In this document: piece by piece, positions 1 to 10,896 of the stretch
Layout: every line of letters starts with the position of its first letter
Position numbering within the stretch: the stretch's first letter is position 1
Notes under the pieces: model-generated
What the model saw: the letters and a program-made list of their open reading frames with translations, nothing else
What the model was told of the DNA's origin: nothing
Database searches by the model: none
Made by a program: the position numbers and the translations under genes
Source of the DNA: Thalassospira australica
GTDB taxonomy: Bacteria; Pseudomonadota; Alphaproteobacteria; Rhodospirillales; Thalassospiraceae
Assembly: GCF_000763295.1 (NCBI RefSeq)
Contig: NZ_JRJE01000004.1
Location: forward strand, 266,664 to 330,663
Length of the DNA stretch: 64,000 bases
Direction of reading: 5' to 3'

Positions 1-408
1 GGCGATAAGGGATCACGGGTTGAAGGCATTGGTCGCCCGCGCGTGGAACCAAGCTTTAATCCGACCGTGGTTGATCGTATGTATCGCATTCCCGATGCTG
101 CAAGCTTCTCCGCCCTTTACTATCTTGAAAAACATCTTGGTCGCAGATGTGGCGGATCAACCGGCACCAATCTGATCGCAACCTTGTCTCTGATCACTGA
201 GATGAAAAAAGCAGGTCAAACCGGGTCGGTCGTCACCATGCTGTGTGATGGCGGCGATCGTTATTGCGACACCTATTACAACCCCGACTGGCTTAAGGCA
301 CAGAACATCGATCTTGCCCCCTGGACCGCAGCCCTTGAACGCTTTGACCAGACCGGCATGTTTGACATGCCCCTTGAACATTGCAGCGGCTACGCCAGCA
401 ACAAGTAG
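1..408 (+). CDS. PLP-dependent cysteine synthase family protein, C-terminal part
   Basis: The reading frame is open from the first base of the window and ends at TAG 406-408, so the N-terminus with the PLP lysine lies outside. The visible 135 residues carry features of the cysteine synthase/cystathionine beta-synthase fold type II family: an early GIGRP stretch, a GGSTGTN turn that resembles the phosphate-binding loop region, and a late MLCDGGDRYCDTYY block that is typical of the C-terminal subdomain. Family members make cysteine from O-acetylserine or break cysteine down to sulfide; the fragment does not discriminate between these. The tail ends in a hydrophilic SGYASNK. Nothing downstream on this strand is close enough to be co-transcribed. 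Confidence 0.8.
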   Translation, partial: GDKGSRVEGIGRPRVEPSFNPTVVDRMYRIPDAASFSALYYLEKHLGRRCGGSTGTNLIATLSLITEMKKAGQTGSVVTMLCDGGDRYCDTYYNPDWLKAQNIDLAPWTAALERFDQTGMFDMPLEHCSGYASNK

Positions 409-450
409 CACCGCCAATAGGGTCAGGACCCTAGATCCGATGATCACAAC

Positions 451-486
451 ACAAAAAAAGACGGGCGGTAAAAACCGCCCGCCAGT
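451..486 (-). terminator. Intrinsic terminator of the hsp20 gene
   Basis: Read on the minus strand, a GGGCGG / CCGCCC stem with a short T-rich loop is followed by TCTTTTTTTG. It lies about 40 bases past the hsp20 stop codon. The plus strand has no T-run after the stem, so it serves the minus-strand gene. Confidence 0.8.
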
Positions 487-524
487 CTATCAGGGAAAGC
501 TTCTTCAGGGAGGAGAGACAGACA

Positions 525-1025
525 TTAGCCACTAACCGCAATCTTGCGCGGCTCAGGCTTTTGCTCTGCTACCTTTGGAAGAGTAAGCAGCAGAACACCG
601 TTCTTGAACGACGCCGTGATATTGTCGGCATCAATGTTATCATTCAGGCGGAATGACCGTTTAAAGCTGCCGTAGGTGCGCTCAACGACGCGGGCACCTT
701 CGTTGCTTTCGCGAGTGGTTTTCTTTTCACCGGTGATGGTCAAAACGCCTTCAAGGACTTCGACATCAACATCGTCCTGCTCGACACCGGGAAGTTCGGC
801 TGTCAGTTCGACGTGATCCTCGGCATCAAAGACATCAATGCTCGGGCTCAGCCAATTTTTGGCCACATCGCCTTCTTCGGATGACGCCGTGGACGGCGTT
901 GCATGATGACCGAAGATCGAGCCGATCATGCGATCAACATCGCGGGAAATAAGTGTGAAAGGATCACCGTAAGTCGGTGCAGAAGCCAGACGACGGGATC
1001 CATTAAGAGTCTGAAGACCAGTCAT
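525..1025 (-). CDS. Small heat shock protein, Hsp20/IbpA family
   Basis: This 166-residue protein is an ATP-independent holdase that keeps unfolding proteins soluble. The alpha-crystallin domain spans roughly residues 55-160: it begins at LSPSIDVFDAEDHVELTAEL, continues through the LPGVEQDDVDVEV strand pair, and ends with the conserved NGVLLLTLPK motif. The short tail after it contains the basic KPEPRKIAV segment. ATG 1025 is chosen because GGAGGG sits 7 bases upstream; an in-frame ATG at 1166 has no ribosome site and would add 47 residues unlike the family. The gene is monocistronic, with its own terminator, and stands apart from but near the groESL operon. Confidence 0.93.
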   Translation of the reverse strand: MTGLQTLNGSRRLASAPTYGDPFTLISRDVDRMIGSIFGHHATPSTASSEEGDVAKNWLSPSIDVFDAEDHVELTAELPGVEQDDVDVEVLEGVLTITGEKKTTRESNEGARVVERTYGSFKRSFRLNDNIDADNITASFKNGVLLLTLPKVAEQKPEPRKIAVSG

Positions 1026-1092
1026 TTTAGTACCCTCCGTTACAGACGAGTATTCTTGCGCCATCAGTCCAGACCAGGCTGCAACCTTGACG

Positions 1093-1122
1093 CGTATCGG
1101 GACACCATGTCCCTTTCCAACC
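1093..1122 (-). promoter_or_regulatory. Candidate heat-shock (RpoH-type) promoter for hsp20
   Basis: On the minus strand TTGGAAA is followed 12 bases later by CCCGATAC, which resembles the RpoH -35 (CTTGAAA) and -10 (CCCCAT-like) boxes. It lies about 70-100 bases upstream of the hsp20 start. The match is partial, so this is a suggestion only. Confidence 0.3.
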
Positions 1123-1333
1123 ATGAGATAGATCAGGTGAAATTTTCTGCAAGTGGGTCGATACATTTTTTTGCGGTTTTTGATTTTTTCTGATCACGTC
1201 CTTGCACAAATCCTTGCTGGCATTCCATTCCTTGGAAAAATGCAAGATGGTGGTGGCGCGTATTCCCCCCACGAATTAGCTTCATGCCATTGATTGGCGC
1301 CCTCATGCCACCCTCCGAGTTAAAGGAACGCAT

Positions 1334-2428
1334 ATGAGCACTCTTTTCACCCCGCTGTCTTTGGGTAAGCTGCCCCTTGATAACCGCATCATCATTGCGC
1401 CGATGTGCCAGTATTCCGCCGATCACGGCAAAGCCACCCACTGGCATGACATGCATTTGGGCAATCTGGCCCAAAGCGGTGCCGGGCTTCTGATCGTTGA
1501 AGCAACGGCCGTTGAGCCGGAAGGCCGGATTACCTACGGGGATCTTGGCCTGTGGGATGATGAAACAGAAACGGCCCTGGCCAAAACCCTGACGGCAGTA
1601 CGCAGTCATTCCGACATGCCGATTGCCATTCAACTGGCCCATGCCGGGCGCAAGGCATCCTGCGAGAATCCCTGGGACGGTGGCGCGGCCATTGACCCTG
1701 CCCATGCCAATGGCTGGCAGGTCGTTGCCCCATCCGCTGTCCCGTTTCGAGATGGTGACCCAATCCCGGAAGCCCTTTCAAAATCGCGAATTGCACAAAT
1801 CGTTTCGGCCTTTGCCGAAAGTGCACAACGTTCTGTTCGCCTTGGATTTGATGCCATCGAAATTCATGCTGCCCATGGCTATCTGCTCCATCAGTTCCTG
1901 TCCCCCCACGCCAACAAGCGCGATGATGAATACGGCGGATCATTTGAAAACCGGACCCGACTTGTTCTGGAAATCTATGATGCAATCCGCGATGCGGTCG
2001 GGACAGATTACCCTGTTGGTATTCGTATCTCTGCAACCGACTGGGTTGATGATGGCTGGGACATTGATCAAAGCGTCGCGCTTGCCAAACTGCTTGAGGA
2101 CCGGGGATGTGATTTTATTGATGTGTCATCGGGCGGGCTGCACATCGATCAGAAAATCCCGCTTGGCCCGAACTATCAGGTACCGTTTGCCGCACGGATC
2201 AAATCCGAAACCAGCCTGCCAACCATTGCCGTTGGCCTGATCACCGAGGCCGAACAGGCCGAAGCCATCACCTTCACCGGCCAGGCCGATGCCATCGCTC
2301 TTGCGCGCGGCATTCTTTATGACCCGCGCTGGCCGTGGCATGCAGCAGCAGCACTCGGTGCCGAGGTTAAGGCAGCCCCGCAGTATTTGCGTTGCCAACC
2401 ACGCACCTTAAAGAAACTGTTTGGTTGA
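1334..2428 (+). CDS. NADH:flavin oxidoreductase, Old Yellow Enzyme family (YqjM-like)
   Basis: This 364-residue FMN-dependent TIM-barrel ene-reductase would reduce activated C=C bonds, nitro compounds or nitrate esters with NAD(P)H. The YqjM-class signatures are visible: APMCQYSA near residue 22, with the FMN-tuning Cys and Tyr; QLAHAGRK near residue 98; and EIHAAHGYLLHQFLSP near residue 175, with the two substrate-binding histidines followed by NKRDDEYGGS. The length is normal. AAGGA lies 7 bases before the ATG. No regulator adjoins it, so the physiological substrate is open. It ends at a strong hairpin shortly downstream. Confidence 0.93.
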   Translation: MSTLFTPLSLGKLPLDNRIIIAPMCQYSADHGKATHWHDMHLGNLAQSGAGLLIVEATAVEPEGRITYGDLGLWDDETETALAKTLTAVRSHSDMPIAIQLAHAGRKASCENPWDGGAAIDPAHANGWQVVAPSAVPFRDGDPIPEALSKSRIAQIVSAFAESAQRSVRLGFDAIEIHAAHGYLLHQFLSPHANKRDDEYGGSFENRTRLVLEIYDAIRDAVGTDYPVGIRISATDWVDDGWDIDQSVALAKLLEDRGCDFIDVSSGGLHIDQKIPLGPNYQVPFAARIKSETSLPTIAVGLITEAEQAEAITFTGQADAIALARGILYDPRWPWHAAAALGAEVKAAPQYLRCQPRTLKKLFG

Positions 2429-2455
2429 TCCGCAGCCACACCAGAAAATGAATGA

Positions 2456-2483
2456 AAAGCCCGGCTGATCAGCCGGGCTTTTT
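2456..2483 (+). terminator. Intrinsic terminator after the OYE gene
   Basis: AAAGCCCGGCTGATC and its inverted partner GATCAGCCGGGCTTTTT form a perfect palindromic stem with a T-run on the plus strand. A-rich sequence before the stem could also let it work on the minus strand. Confidence 0.85.
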
Positions 2484-2520
2484 CGTGACAGACAGATACA
2501 GCTTTAATGCCCTGCCAACA

Positions 2521-2549
2521 GAAAAGGGCCCCGCGATTGCGGAGCCCTT
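2521..2549 (-). terminator. Intrinsic terminator of groES-groEL
   Basis: On the minus strand GGGCTCCGC, loop AATC, GCGGGGCCC and then TTTTC form a nine-pair stem (one G-T) about 35 bases past the groEL stop. Confidence 0.8.
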
Positions 2550-2582
2550 CCTGTAGTGTAAAGGTCGGTTGGTTGGTAAGGC

Positions 2583-4256
<1,674 letters not shown>

Positions 4257-4301
4257 CTATGAGACGGATGAACGTGGACTTAAGTCACCCAAAGGGCTGA
4301 C

Positions 4302-4589
4302 TTATTCCATGATGCCCATGATGTCGGACTCTTTCATGATCAACAGCTCTTCGCCGTCAACCTTGACTTCGGTGCCCGACCATTTGCCAAACAGGACTTT
4401 GTCACCTGCTTTGACGTCAAGAGCGGCAACCGAGCCGTCTTCTTTGCGCGCGCCAGAACCCACAGCGACGACTTCGCCTTCCTGCGGTTTTTCTTTCGCG
4501 GTATCCGGAATAATGATGCCACCGGCAGTCTTGGTGTCAGATTCGACACGACGTACCAGGACGCGATCATGCAGCGGACGGAACTTCAT
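4302..4589 (-). CDS. groES: Co-chaperonin GroES (Hsp10)
   Basis: This is the 95-residue lid of the chaperonin ring. It starts [14 protein letters not shown], has the mobile loop [20 protein letters not shown] that touches GroEL, and ends with [15 protein letters not shown] 4589 is preferred because GGAG lies 10 bases upstream. An in-frame TTG three codons earlier sits directly against that site and would be a poor start. It is the first gene of the groES-groEL operon. Confidence 0.98.
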   Translation of the reverse strand: MKFRPLHDRVLVRRVESDTKTAGGIIIPDTAKEKPQEGEVVAVGSGARKEDGSVAALDVKAGDKVLFGKWSGTEVKVDGEELLIMKESDIMGIME

Positions 4590-4654
4590 TTTAGACAACT
4601 CCGTGTTAAAGCTAAGGCTCGTTAATAACTAAGACTAACCGGGATGAGCCCGTA

Positions 4655-4681
4655 TTAGCACTCACCCCCGGCGAGTGCTAA
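4655..4681 (-). promoter_or_regulatory. CIRCE operator (HrcA binding site)
   Basis: TTAGCACTC, nine bases, GAGTGCTAA: a perfect copy of the CIRCE inverted repeat. It lies 66 bases upstream of the groES ATG and overlaps the expected transcription start, so HrcA binding would repress groESL until heat shock. Confidence 0.97.
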
Positions 4682-4684
4682 CAG

Positions 4685-4713
4685 CATTTATTGGAGTACC
4701 TGTCCAAAGTCAA
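4685..4713 (-). promoter_or_regulatory. Housekeeping promoter of groES-groEL
   Basis: On the minus strand TTGACT (4713-4708) is followed by a 17-base spacer and TAAATG (4690-4685). The start site would fall at the edge of the CIRCE repeat, the arrangement expected for HrcA control. Confidence 0.6.
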
Positions 4714-5046
4714 TAGGAAGATGCAAAAAGACGCAGAAATGTCACGATTTTTGCCATTTAGGCACCGTTGCAGCGCCGCAGAAATCAGCCGCCTTCAAAG
4801 CGCGCCGATCACACCACTTTCACCCCGGGGATGCAACCCCGTTTACATAAAATTCGCACAGCCCGGAATACCAAGGAAAATCGCATACATTTGTTAAGGG
4901 TGACGGCGCTGTAATCATCCACAGGCATATTACCTGCGTCGTATCACGGCACGAAATATTCAGGCACCCAAACCGGTTTACCGTCGACAGCGATGGTCGA
5001 ACAAACCACAAAAGCAAAACAAGAATGCCAATCACCGGCAGAAACA
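4714..5046. other. Intergenic stretch without a recognised gene
   Basis: The 333 bases between the groES promoter and the end of the lipoprotein gene hold only short overlapping frames with no ribosome sites or coding character. No clear terminator for the lipoprotein gene was seen. Confidence 0.5.
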
Positions 5047-6552
5047 TCAACGAACAGCAAAATAACGGTCAAACATCAAAGGGTCATCAAAATGCCGCCG
5101 CCCGACAAAGGCCGTCGCATGATGCCCCCATTGGCGCATTGCACCGGGCCGCTCAATGCCCAAAGGCCACAGGATAAACCGCTCCAGCCGATCTGTTCCG
5201 GGCACGAAACCATCCGCGTCATAAAGGCTTGCATAGCCGCTCCCATCGCCAAGCATGAGGCTGTTCAAACTATTTTCCGGCATTTCCTTGGCCGTCACGA
5301 CGGGTTCATTCTGCCCCTGCCCGTCGCGGGCTGTGATCGCCAATAAATAATGACTGACCGCATCAATCCACAAAACAGGCCGGGCCAATATTTCCGGATC
5401 GACAGTTCCGGTCGGGCTTTCGGCCGTTTCACGAATATCACCATCTTCCGGTGCGGCGATACGCTGCAGCCTCGAACCCGGGAAGAAGAGATGATAGCAA
5501 CCGCACCCATGAATACTATCGGCAATCAATGGCATACCATCGTGATCAAGGGTTACCCGCCAGATCAAGGCATCAAGATGCCCGGCCAGGATATCAAACA
5601 TGCCTGTCGCAGGCCGTTCCGGGAACCAGACGCTATAGGTAATTTGCGCATGCCACGCCCCGTTTAAATAGGTATGGCCCAATCGATAAAAGATCGTGGA
5701 CTGACGGGTATCAATATCAGACAGGGCATCTCGGGCGCCAAGGACCGGAAGCCCGATCTTGTCGCTGTCGCTTTCTGTGCGAATCTTGAAGATCGGTGCA
5801 TATGCCCGTACCAATGCCTTTAACCCAGATGGTGTCGGCAGAAGACGGCCAAAGCTGTCTGTGTTGATATTGGCAAGCTTCACATCGGCAGGCTGCCCCA
5901 TGCCGGTAAGGCCATAACTTTGCCAAGGCCCTGCTTGCTGCAACTCGTCTGCTGCCAGATCAAAACTTCTCAGATTGTCGCGCTTCCACCCCTCGTACCC
6001 AAAGTGGGCCGGAAAGGCTGTCAAAGGGTAAAGTCCGGCTATGCGCTGAAAATCCAGATAGTCATCAGGAACGAAAACGACCTCAGCCAGCTTGGCATAA
6101 TCATCAATGTCTAGTTCTGCGGCTAATTGTTCAGCGCAAATTTCCAGTTCATCCAGCGTGATGCCAACAGATTGCGGCAAATTGCGAAACTCTGCTGCCC
6201 GCGCTGCGCGATCCAAGTCGCGCATTTGCGACAGCCAATCGGCGAAAAGCTCGGTGCCGTTGTGATCATTTGAAAGTTCAGGTTCGATCTGCGCGCCCAT
6301 CAGGACCGAGTTTCGGTTGGCCCGCAAAAACGGATAGCCGGAAACGCGTGCCGCCGTAACATTGCGCACATCATTTTGCGCGACTTGACGGTCTATATAT
6401 TGAAGCTTCGTAGTGCACGACAGGCTCGCAACATCATCTGCTGTCGGTGCAACCGATGCACAGCCTGCAAGCCCCGCAAGGGCTCCAACCATCAAGGCCG
6501 TTGCACGCTGTGTCAGTGGTGTTCTTAACAAAGTCCCCGTAACCGTTTTCAT
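5047..6552 (-). CDS. Putative lipoprotein of unknown function
   Basis: This is a 501-residue protein with a lipoprotein signal: a basic start, a hydrophobic core and the lipobox Leu28-Ala-Gly-Cys31. It should therefore be exported and anchored to a membrane. The mature part has no catalytic motif I recognise. It is rich in Asp, Leu and aromatic residues and contains a cysteine pair GCGCYHLFF in the second half. The region from about residue 255 (ALVRAYAPIFKI) to 420 looks like a compact beta-rich domain. The length and lipobox argue for a real gene. It is divergent from the secreted protein at 6658, with 105 bases between them. The function is unknown. Confidence 0.75.
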   Translation of the reverse strand: MKTVTGTLLRTPLTQRATALMVGALAGLAGCASVAPTADDVASLSCTTKLQYIDRQVAQNDVRNVTAARVSGYPFLRANRNSVLMGAQIEPELSNDHNGTELFADWLSQMRDLDRAARAAEFRNLPQSVGITLDELEICAEQLAAELDIDDYAKLAEVVFVPDDYLDFQRIAGLYPLTAFPAHFGYEGWKRDNLRSFDLAADELQQAGPWQSYGLTGMGQPADVKLANINTDSFGRLLPTPSGLKALVRAYAPIFKIRTESDSDKIGLPVLGARDALSDIDTRQSTIFYRLGHTYLNGAWHAQITYSVWFPERPATGMFDILAGHLDALIWRVTLDHDGMPLIADSIHGCGCYHLFFPGSRLQRIAAPEDGDIRETAESPTGTVDPEILARPVLWIDAVSHYLLAITARDGQGQNEPVVTAKEMPENSLNSLMLGDGSGYASLYDADGFVPGTDRLERFILWPLGIERPGAMRQWGHHATAFVGRRHFDDPLMFDRYFAVR

Positions 6553-6657
6553 GTCTGTGGCGTCCCGGTAAGTAAAACTTAGATGCCTGCGGGTCTTGTT
6601 TCGACTTGCGAAAGGTCTAATCTATTATAGGCGCAAGCTTTTGAATTTGCACACGAA

Positions 6658-7368
6658 ATGGCATTAATGATGGTATCAACCGCACGTATAACACAATGGC
6701 TGGCGCTTTTGTTCGCGTTAATGTTGCCAAACCTTGCAGATGCTCAGCAAAAAAGCGATTGCCCCAAACGCCTGGGCATCATCAGCAATGACAGACTTTC
6801 AGAGCATGTCCTAGATAACATGCTTGAAGTCTATCGGGCGCTTGGCTGCCGGGTCGACATCATAGACCTACCCGGCCGACGTGGATTTATCGCATTTAAC
6901 AGTGGTCAGATAGATGGCGAAGTCCTGCGCTTTCCGATTGGCGCAAAGCAGTATACCCGCCCGTTTGTTCGCTCCGAAGTACCGCTGCTTGAAATTTCCA
7001 ACAGTCTCTGGGGAACAGCGGGAAGCAAACGTTATTCAGATGAAACCATTGGCTACACCATCGGCATTGCCTGGCAGGAACAGTACCTGCAGGCGACCAT
7101 GCTGCCAAACAGCGGGCATCATGATATTGGCGATGTGCTTTTGCATTACAATACCGGAACCTTTGATCGATTTCTTGCCGAAGACAGCACAATCAGGCGT
7201 GCCATCCGAAAACGCACTTTCACCAAAGGCCGTGAACCCGTTCAGATCGAAGTTCTTAAGGTTGGGCCAGTTTACCACTACCTGAGTGATGAATACGCAG
7301 CGTTCATGAAACGCTTTTCGAACTACATTGCAAAGCACAACCCTTTTGACGGTGGCGAAATAATGTAG
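6658..7368 (+). CDS. Periplasmic solute-binding-like protein (SBP_bac_3 type)
   Basis: This 236-residue exported protein has a signal peptide ending near ALMLPNLADAQ. The rest resembles a family 3 amino-acid-binding-like fold of the kind found in orphan periplasmic proteins of alphaproteobacteria: LGIISNDRLSEHVLDNMLEV, GQIDGEVLRF (the usual 'quantity of D-G-x-R' region) and IGYTIGIAWQEQYLQ. No transporter genes adjoin it, so a sensory or unknown role is as likely as transport. The start is uncertain: ATG 6658 lacks a good ribosome site, and codon 4 or 5 (ATG 6667/6670) is also possible. Confidence 0.65.
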   Translation: MALMMVSTARITQWLALLFALMLPNLADAQQKSDCPKRLGIISNDRLSEHVLDNMLEVYRALGCRVDIIDLPGRRGFIAFNSGQIDGEVLRFPIGAKQYTRPFVRSEVPLLEISNSLWGTAGSKRYSDETIGYTIGIAWQEQYLQATMLPNSGHHDIGDVLLHYNTGTFDRFLAEDSTIRRAIRKRTFTKGREPVQIEVLKVGPVYHYLSDEYAAFMKRFSNYIAKHNPFDGGEIM

Positions 7369-7410
7369 CAATTGGCACATCAAACGGCGTTCAATGCAAA
7401 AATCAAATAC

Positions 7411-7446
7411 AAAAAAATCCGGATGCTCAGCACCCGGATTTTTGTT
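7411..7446. terminator. Bidirectional terminator between convergent genes
   Basis: AAAAAAATCCGGATGC, a short loop and ACCCGGATTTTTG form a stem flanked by A-runs on the left and T-runs on the right. It can end both the plus-strand gene at 7368 and glmS on the minus strand. Confidence 0.8.
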
Positions 7447-7468
7447 TTTCAGTGTGCGAGATACGCCC

Positions 7469-9292
7469 TTATTCGACCGTAACCGATTTGGCAAGGTTAC
7501 GGGGCTGATCAACATCAGTGCCCTTATGAACCGCCACATGATAAGCCAGCATCTGAACCGGAATGGTGTAAAGGATCGGTGCAACAAAGTCGGCGACCTT
7601 GGGCAATTCAATCGTGGCAGAAGCCATATCGCCCAGCTTGGCAAGCCCCGGCGCATCCGAGATAAAGATCACCCGCCCACCGCGTGCGGCGGCTTCCTGC
7701 ATGTTTGATGCGGTTTTTTCAAACAGTTCATCAGAGGGGGCGATGACAATGATCGGCACTGACTGGTCAATCAGGGCAATCGGCCCGTGTTTCATCTCAC
7801 CGGCGGCATAACCTTCGGCGTGGATATAGGAAATTTCCTTGAGCTTAAGCGCCCCTTCCATCGCAATCGGATACCCAAGACCACGACCGAGATAAAGCAC
7901 ATCGCGCGCATCAGCAACATCAAGGGCAAGCTGTTTAAGCGCTTCGTCATGATGAAGCACTTCTGCTGCGTGTTTTGGCACTTCGGTCAGTGCACTCACA
8001 ATGTCCCCTTCCTCCTGCTTGGAAAGGGTGCCGTTTTCACGCCCAATGGTCACAGCAAGGCACGCCAGCACCGTCAGCTGTGTTGTAAAGGCCTTGGTTG
8101 AGGCAACCCCGATTTCCGGTCCGGCATAGGTCAAAAGGACAACATCGCTTTCACGCGCAATGGTGCTTTCGGGCACATTGACGATGGAAACGATCTTTTG
8201 GCCCTTGGATTTGGCATAACGAAGGGCGGCCAGCGTATCAAGCGTCTCGCCCGACTGTGAAATGAACAGCGCCACACCGCCTTTCGGCAGCGGCGGGCAG
8301 CGATATCGGAACTCGGACGCCACATCAACATCCACACCCAGCCCGGCATAGCGTTCGATCCAGTGCTTGGCGACCAGCCCGGCATAATAAGACGTCCCGC
8401 AGGCCACAATCGTCAAACGCGTGGCATCGGCAAAGGAAAACGGCATGTCAGGCAGCTTGATCGTCTGGGTCGCCGGATTGATAAAGGCATGCAGGGTATC
8501 GCCAATCACAGCAGGCTGCTCGAAGATTTCCTTCTGCATGAAGTGATTATAATTGCCCTTGCCCATCATCGCCCCCGAAACAGCTGAAAGCTTTGTTTCG
8601 CGGGTCACTTCTTCATCATTTTCGTCACGGACCTGAACATGATCGCGGGTCATTTCGACCCAGTCGCCTTCTTCAAGATAGATCAGCTTATTGGTCAGAT
8701 GCGACAACGCCATCGCATCGGATCCCAGATACATCTCGCCATCGCCGAGCCCAACGGCCAGCGGCGTGCCGCGACGCGCGCCAAAGATGACGTCATGTTG
8801 TCCGGCAATCATGATCACCAGCGCAAAGGCCCCTTCGATGCGATGCAGGGTGGCCGCCACCGCTTCACGCGGGGTTTTGCCCTGATCCAGGAAATCCGAT
8901 ACCAGATGCACGACCACTTCGGTGTCGGTATCAGTGGCAAATACGCGCCCCTTGGCCGTCAGCTCTGCCTTGATTTCCTGAAAATTCTCAATGATGCCGT
9001 TATGCACGACGGCAACCTTGCCATCGGTATGCGGATGGGCGTTGTTTTCGGTCGGCACACCGTGGGTGGCCCACCGGGTATGACCGATACCAACGTCACC
9101 AGAAAGCGGGCTTTCACCCAACCGATTGGCCAGGTTGATCAGCTTGCCTTCGGCACGGCGACGTTCAATGTCGCCATTGACGAGTGTCGCGATGCCCGCA
9201 CTGTCATAGCCGCGATATTCAAGGCGCTTGAGGCCTTCAAGAATACGCTCGCTCACACTGTCTTTGCCGATAATCCCGATAATGCCGCACAT
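7469..9292 (-). CDS. glmS: Glutamine--fructose-6-phosphate aminotransferase (isomerizing)
   Basis: This 607-residue enzyme makes glucosamine-6-phosphate from fructose-6-phosphate and glutamine, the first step to UDP-GlcNAc for peptidoglycan and LPS. The N-terminal glutaminase domain starts MCGIIGIIG with the nucleophile Cys2 and has RLEYRGYDSAG and the GIGHTRWATHG motif. Two SIS sugar isomerase domains follow, with SQSGETLDTLAALR in the first and the C-terminal LAKSVTVE. It lies 81 bases downstream of glmU on the same strand, a common operon pair. No glmS ribozyme is expected in this phylum and none was seen. Confidence 0.98.
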   Translation of the reverse strand: MCGIIGIIGKDSVSERILEGLKRLEYRGYDSAGIATLVNGDIERRRAEGKLINLANRLGESPLSGDVGIGHTRWATHGVPTENNAHPHTDGKVAVVHNGIIENFQEIKAELTAKGRVFATDTDTEVVVHLVSDFLDQGKTPREAVAATLHRIEGAFALVIMIAGQHDVIFGARRGTPLAVGLGDGEMYLGSDAMALSHLTNKLIYLEEGDWVEMTRDHVQVRDENDEEVTRETKLSAVSGAMMGKGNYNHFMQKEIFEQPAVIGDTLHAFINPATQTIKLPDMPFSFADATRLTIVACGTSYYAGLVAKHWIERYAGLGVDVDVASEFRYRCPPLPKGGVALFISQSGETLDTLAALRYAKSKGQKIVSIVNVPESTIARESDVVLLTYAGPEIGVASTKAFTTQLTVLACLAVTIGRENGTLSKQEEGDIVSALTEVPKHAAEVLHHDEALKQLALDVADARDVLYLGRGLGYPIAMEGALKLKEISYIHAEGYAAGEMKHGPIALIDQSVPIIVIAPSDELFEKTASNMQEAAARGGRVIFISDAPGLAKLGDMASATIELPKVADFVAPILYTIPVQMLAYHVAVHKGTDVDQPRNLAKSVTVE

Positions 9293-9373
9293 ATTGGTAT
9301 TTTTCCTGCTTCAAATCGCTGTCATCTTGGCTGCCACACTACCGGGCAGCAATTTCAATTTCCGTACACCGGA

Positions 9374-10720
9374 TTATTTCTTGCCGGTCAGCGCACGCAT
9401 TTTATCGCGAAACGTCGCCGCCCAGCCCTTCTTTTCAACGCGCTCCGCACGGGTAAGCACCAACGCATCGGCATCGACCTTGCCCGTGATCGTGCTGCCT
9501 GCGCCGACAATCGCGCCGTCGCCGATTTCAACCGGCGCAACAAGTGCAGAGTTCGACCCGATAAAGGCCCCCGCCCCGATGTCGGTATGCTGTTTGCGGA
9601 AACCATCATAGTTGCACGTAATCGTCCCGGCCCCGATGTTGGCCTTGGCCCCGACACGGGCATCACCGATATAGCTCAGATGATTGACCTTTGCCCCGTC
9701 TTCGACCACGGCCTTTTTGATTTCGACAAAATTGCCAACCTTGGCACCTGCCCCGATTTCCGCCCCCGGACGCAAACGCGCATAAGGGCCGATATCGGCA
9801 CCCGCCCCAACATTACAGCTTTCAAGGTGGCTAAACGCCTTGATCACGGTGTTATCACCGACCGTAACACCCGGCCCGAACACCACATTGGGTTCGACAA
9901 TCACATCACGGCCAAGCTTGGTATCGGCACTGAAAAACACCGATGCCGGATCAATCAGGGTGGCACCTTCGATCATCGCATGGCTGCGCAGGCGTTCCTG
10001 AATGATTGCTTCGGCAACGGCAAGCTGGGTCCGTGAATTGACACCAAGCGTTTCGGCTTCATCCACTTCGATCGCACTACAGCTTTGACCGTTCTTGCGG
10101 GCAACTTCGACCGCATCGGTCAGATAATATTCACCTTTGGCATTGGAATTATCAATTGCCTCAAGATTGGCGATCATGTCTTCAGCGCGAAAACACATCA
10201 CACCGGAATTGCAGAAATTGATCTGACGCTGTGCGTCGTCACATTCCTTGTCTTCGACAATCGCGGTCAACTCACCCGTATTGGCATCCGTGACCAAACG
10301 CCCGTAGCCCGCCGGATCATCGGGGCGGAACCCAAGAACCGCAACCGCATGATCCCCCGATTGGCGCGCAGCAACCAGCCGCGCAAGCGTATCAGCGGTA
10401 AAAAGCGGACTGTCAGCATATAAAACCAACACTTCACCGGTCAGTCCCACCAGACCATCCCTGGCGGCCAGAACCGCATGGGCAGTGCCAAGACGATCGG
10501 TTTGCTCAAACGTCGGATGCGGCGATACGCTTTTGATCAGATCGGGCATATCAGGCCCAACCACAACCATGGTCTTGGATGCATTGAGGTGGGCTGCAGT
10601 ATCAATCACGTGATTGACCATCGGTTTGCCTGCGACCTTATGCATGACTTTGGGCATTGCGCTTTTCATGCGCGTGCCCATCCCGGCGGCCAGAACAACT
10701 ACGCTTAATTCACGTGACAT
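9374..10720 (-). CDS. glmU: Bifunctional GlmU: glucosamine-1-phosphate N-acetyltransferase / GlcNAc-1-P uridyltransferase
   Basis: This 448-residue cytoplasmic enzyme performs the last two steps to UDP-GlcNAc. The N-terminal pyrophosphorylase domain has VVLAAGMGTRMKSAMPKVMH, the UTP-binding signature with the catalytic Arg and Lys, and later YADSPLF. The C-terminal part is a left-handed beta-helix of hexapeptide repeats (IGPYARLRPGAEIG, IGDARVGAKANIGAGT, NYDGFRKQHTDIG), where the conserved acetyl-CoA and GlcNAc-1-P residues lie. It is the first gene of glmU-glmS. The ribosome site before ATG 10720 is weak. Confidence 0.98.
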   Translation of the reverse strand: MSRELSVVVLAAGMGTRMKSAMPKVMHKVAGKPMVNHVIDTAAHLNASKTMVVVGPDMPDLIKSVSPHPTFEQTDRLGTAHAVLAARDGLVGLTGEVLVLYADSPLFTADTLARLVAARQSGDHAVAVLGFRPDDPAGYGRLVTDANTGELTAIVEDKECDDAQRQINFCNSGVMCFRAEDMIANLEAIDNSNAKGEYYLTDAVEVARKNGQSCSAIEVDEAETLGVNSRTQLAVAEAIIQERLRSHAMIEGATLIDPASVFFSADTKLGRDVIVEPNVVFGPGVTVGDNTVIKAFSHLESCNVGAGADIGPYARLRPGAEIGAGAKVGNFVEIKKAVVEDGAKVNHLSYIGDARVGAKANIGAGTITCNYDGFRKQHTDIGAGAFIGSNSALVAPVEIGDGAIVGAGSTITGKVDADALVLTRAERVEKKGWAATFRDKMRALTGKK

Positions 10721-10896
10721 TTATCAATTCGCCTGCTGCAATTTTCGTGCAGCATCCCCTGTTACTACATCGAGCAACCAAACTTTCACTACGCGGACCG
10801 TCTGATTTGAAGCAAGTCTTAGAACATATTCTTTTTGAGCAAAAGCCCATAAAGAATCACGTTTTGTTACCGGCTGTTAGCAGATGTTACCGATTG

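Noticed and set aside
9293..9373. glmS ribozyme between glmU and glmS
   Set aside because: The 81-base gap is too short and lacks the conserved core; the ribozyme belongs to Gram-positive bacteria.
8639..10036. 465-codon plus-strand frame over glmS and glmU
   Set aside because: It spans two conserved minus-strand genes and the gap between them, and its product has no recognisable domain. A frame shadow in GC-rich codons explains it.
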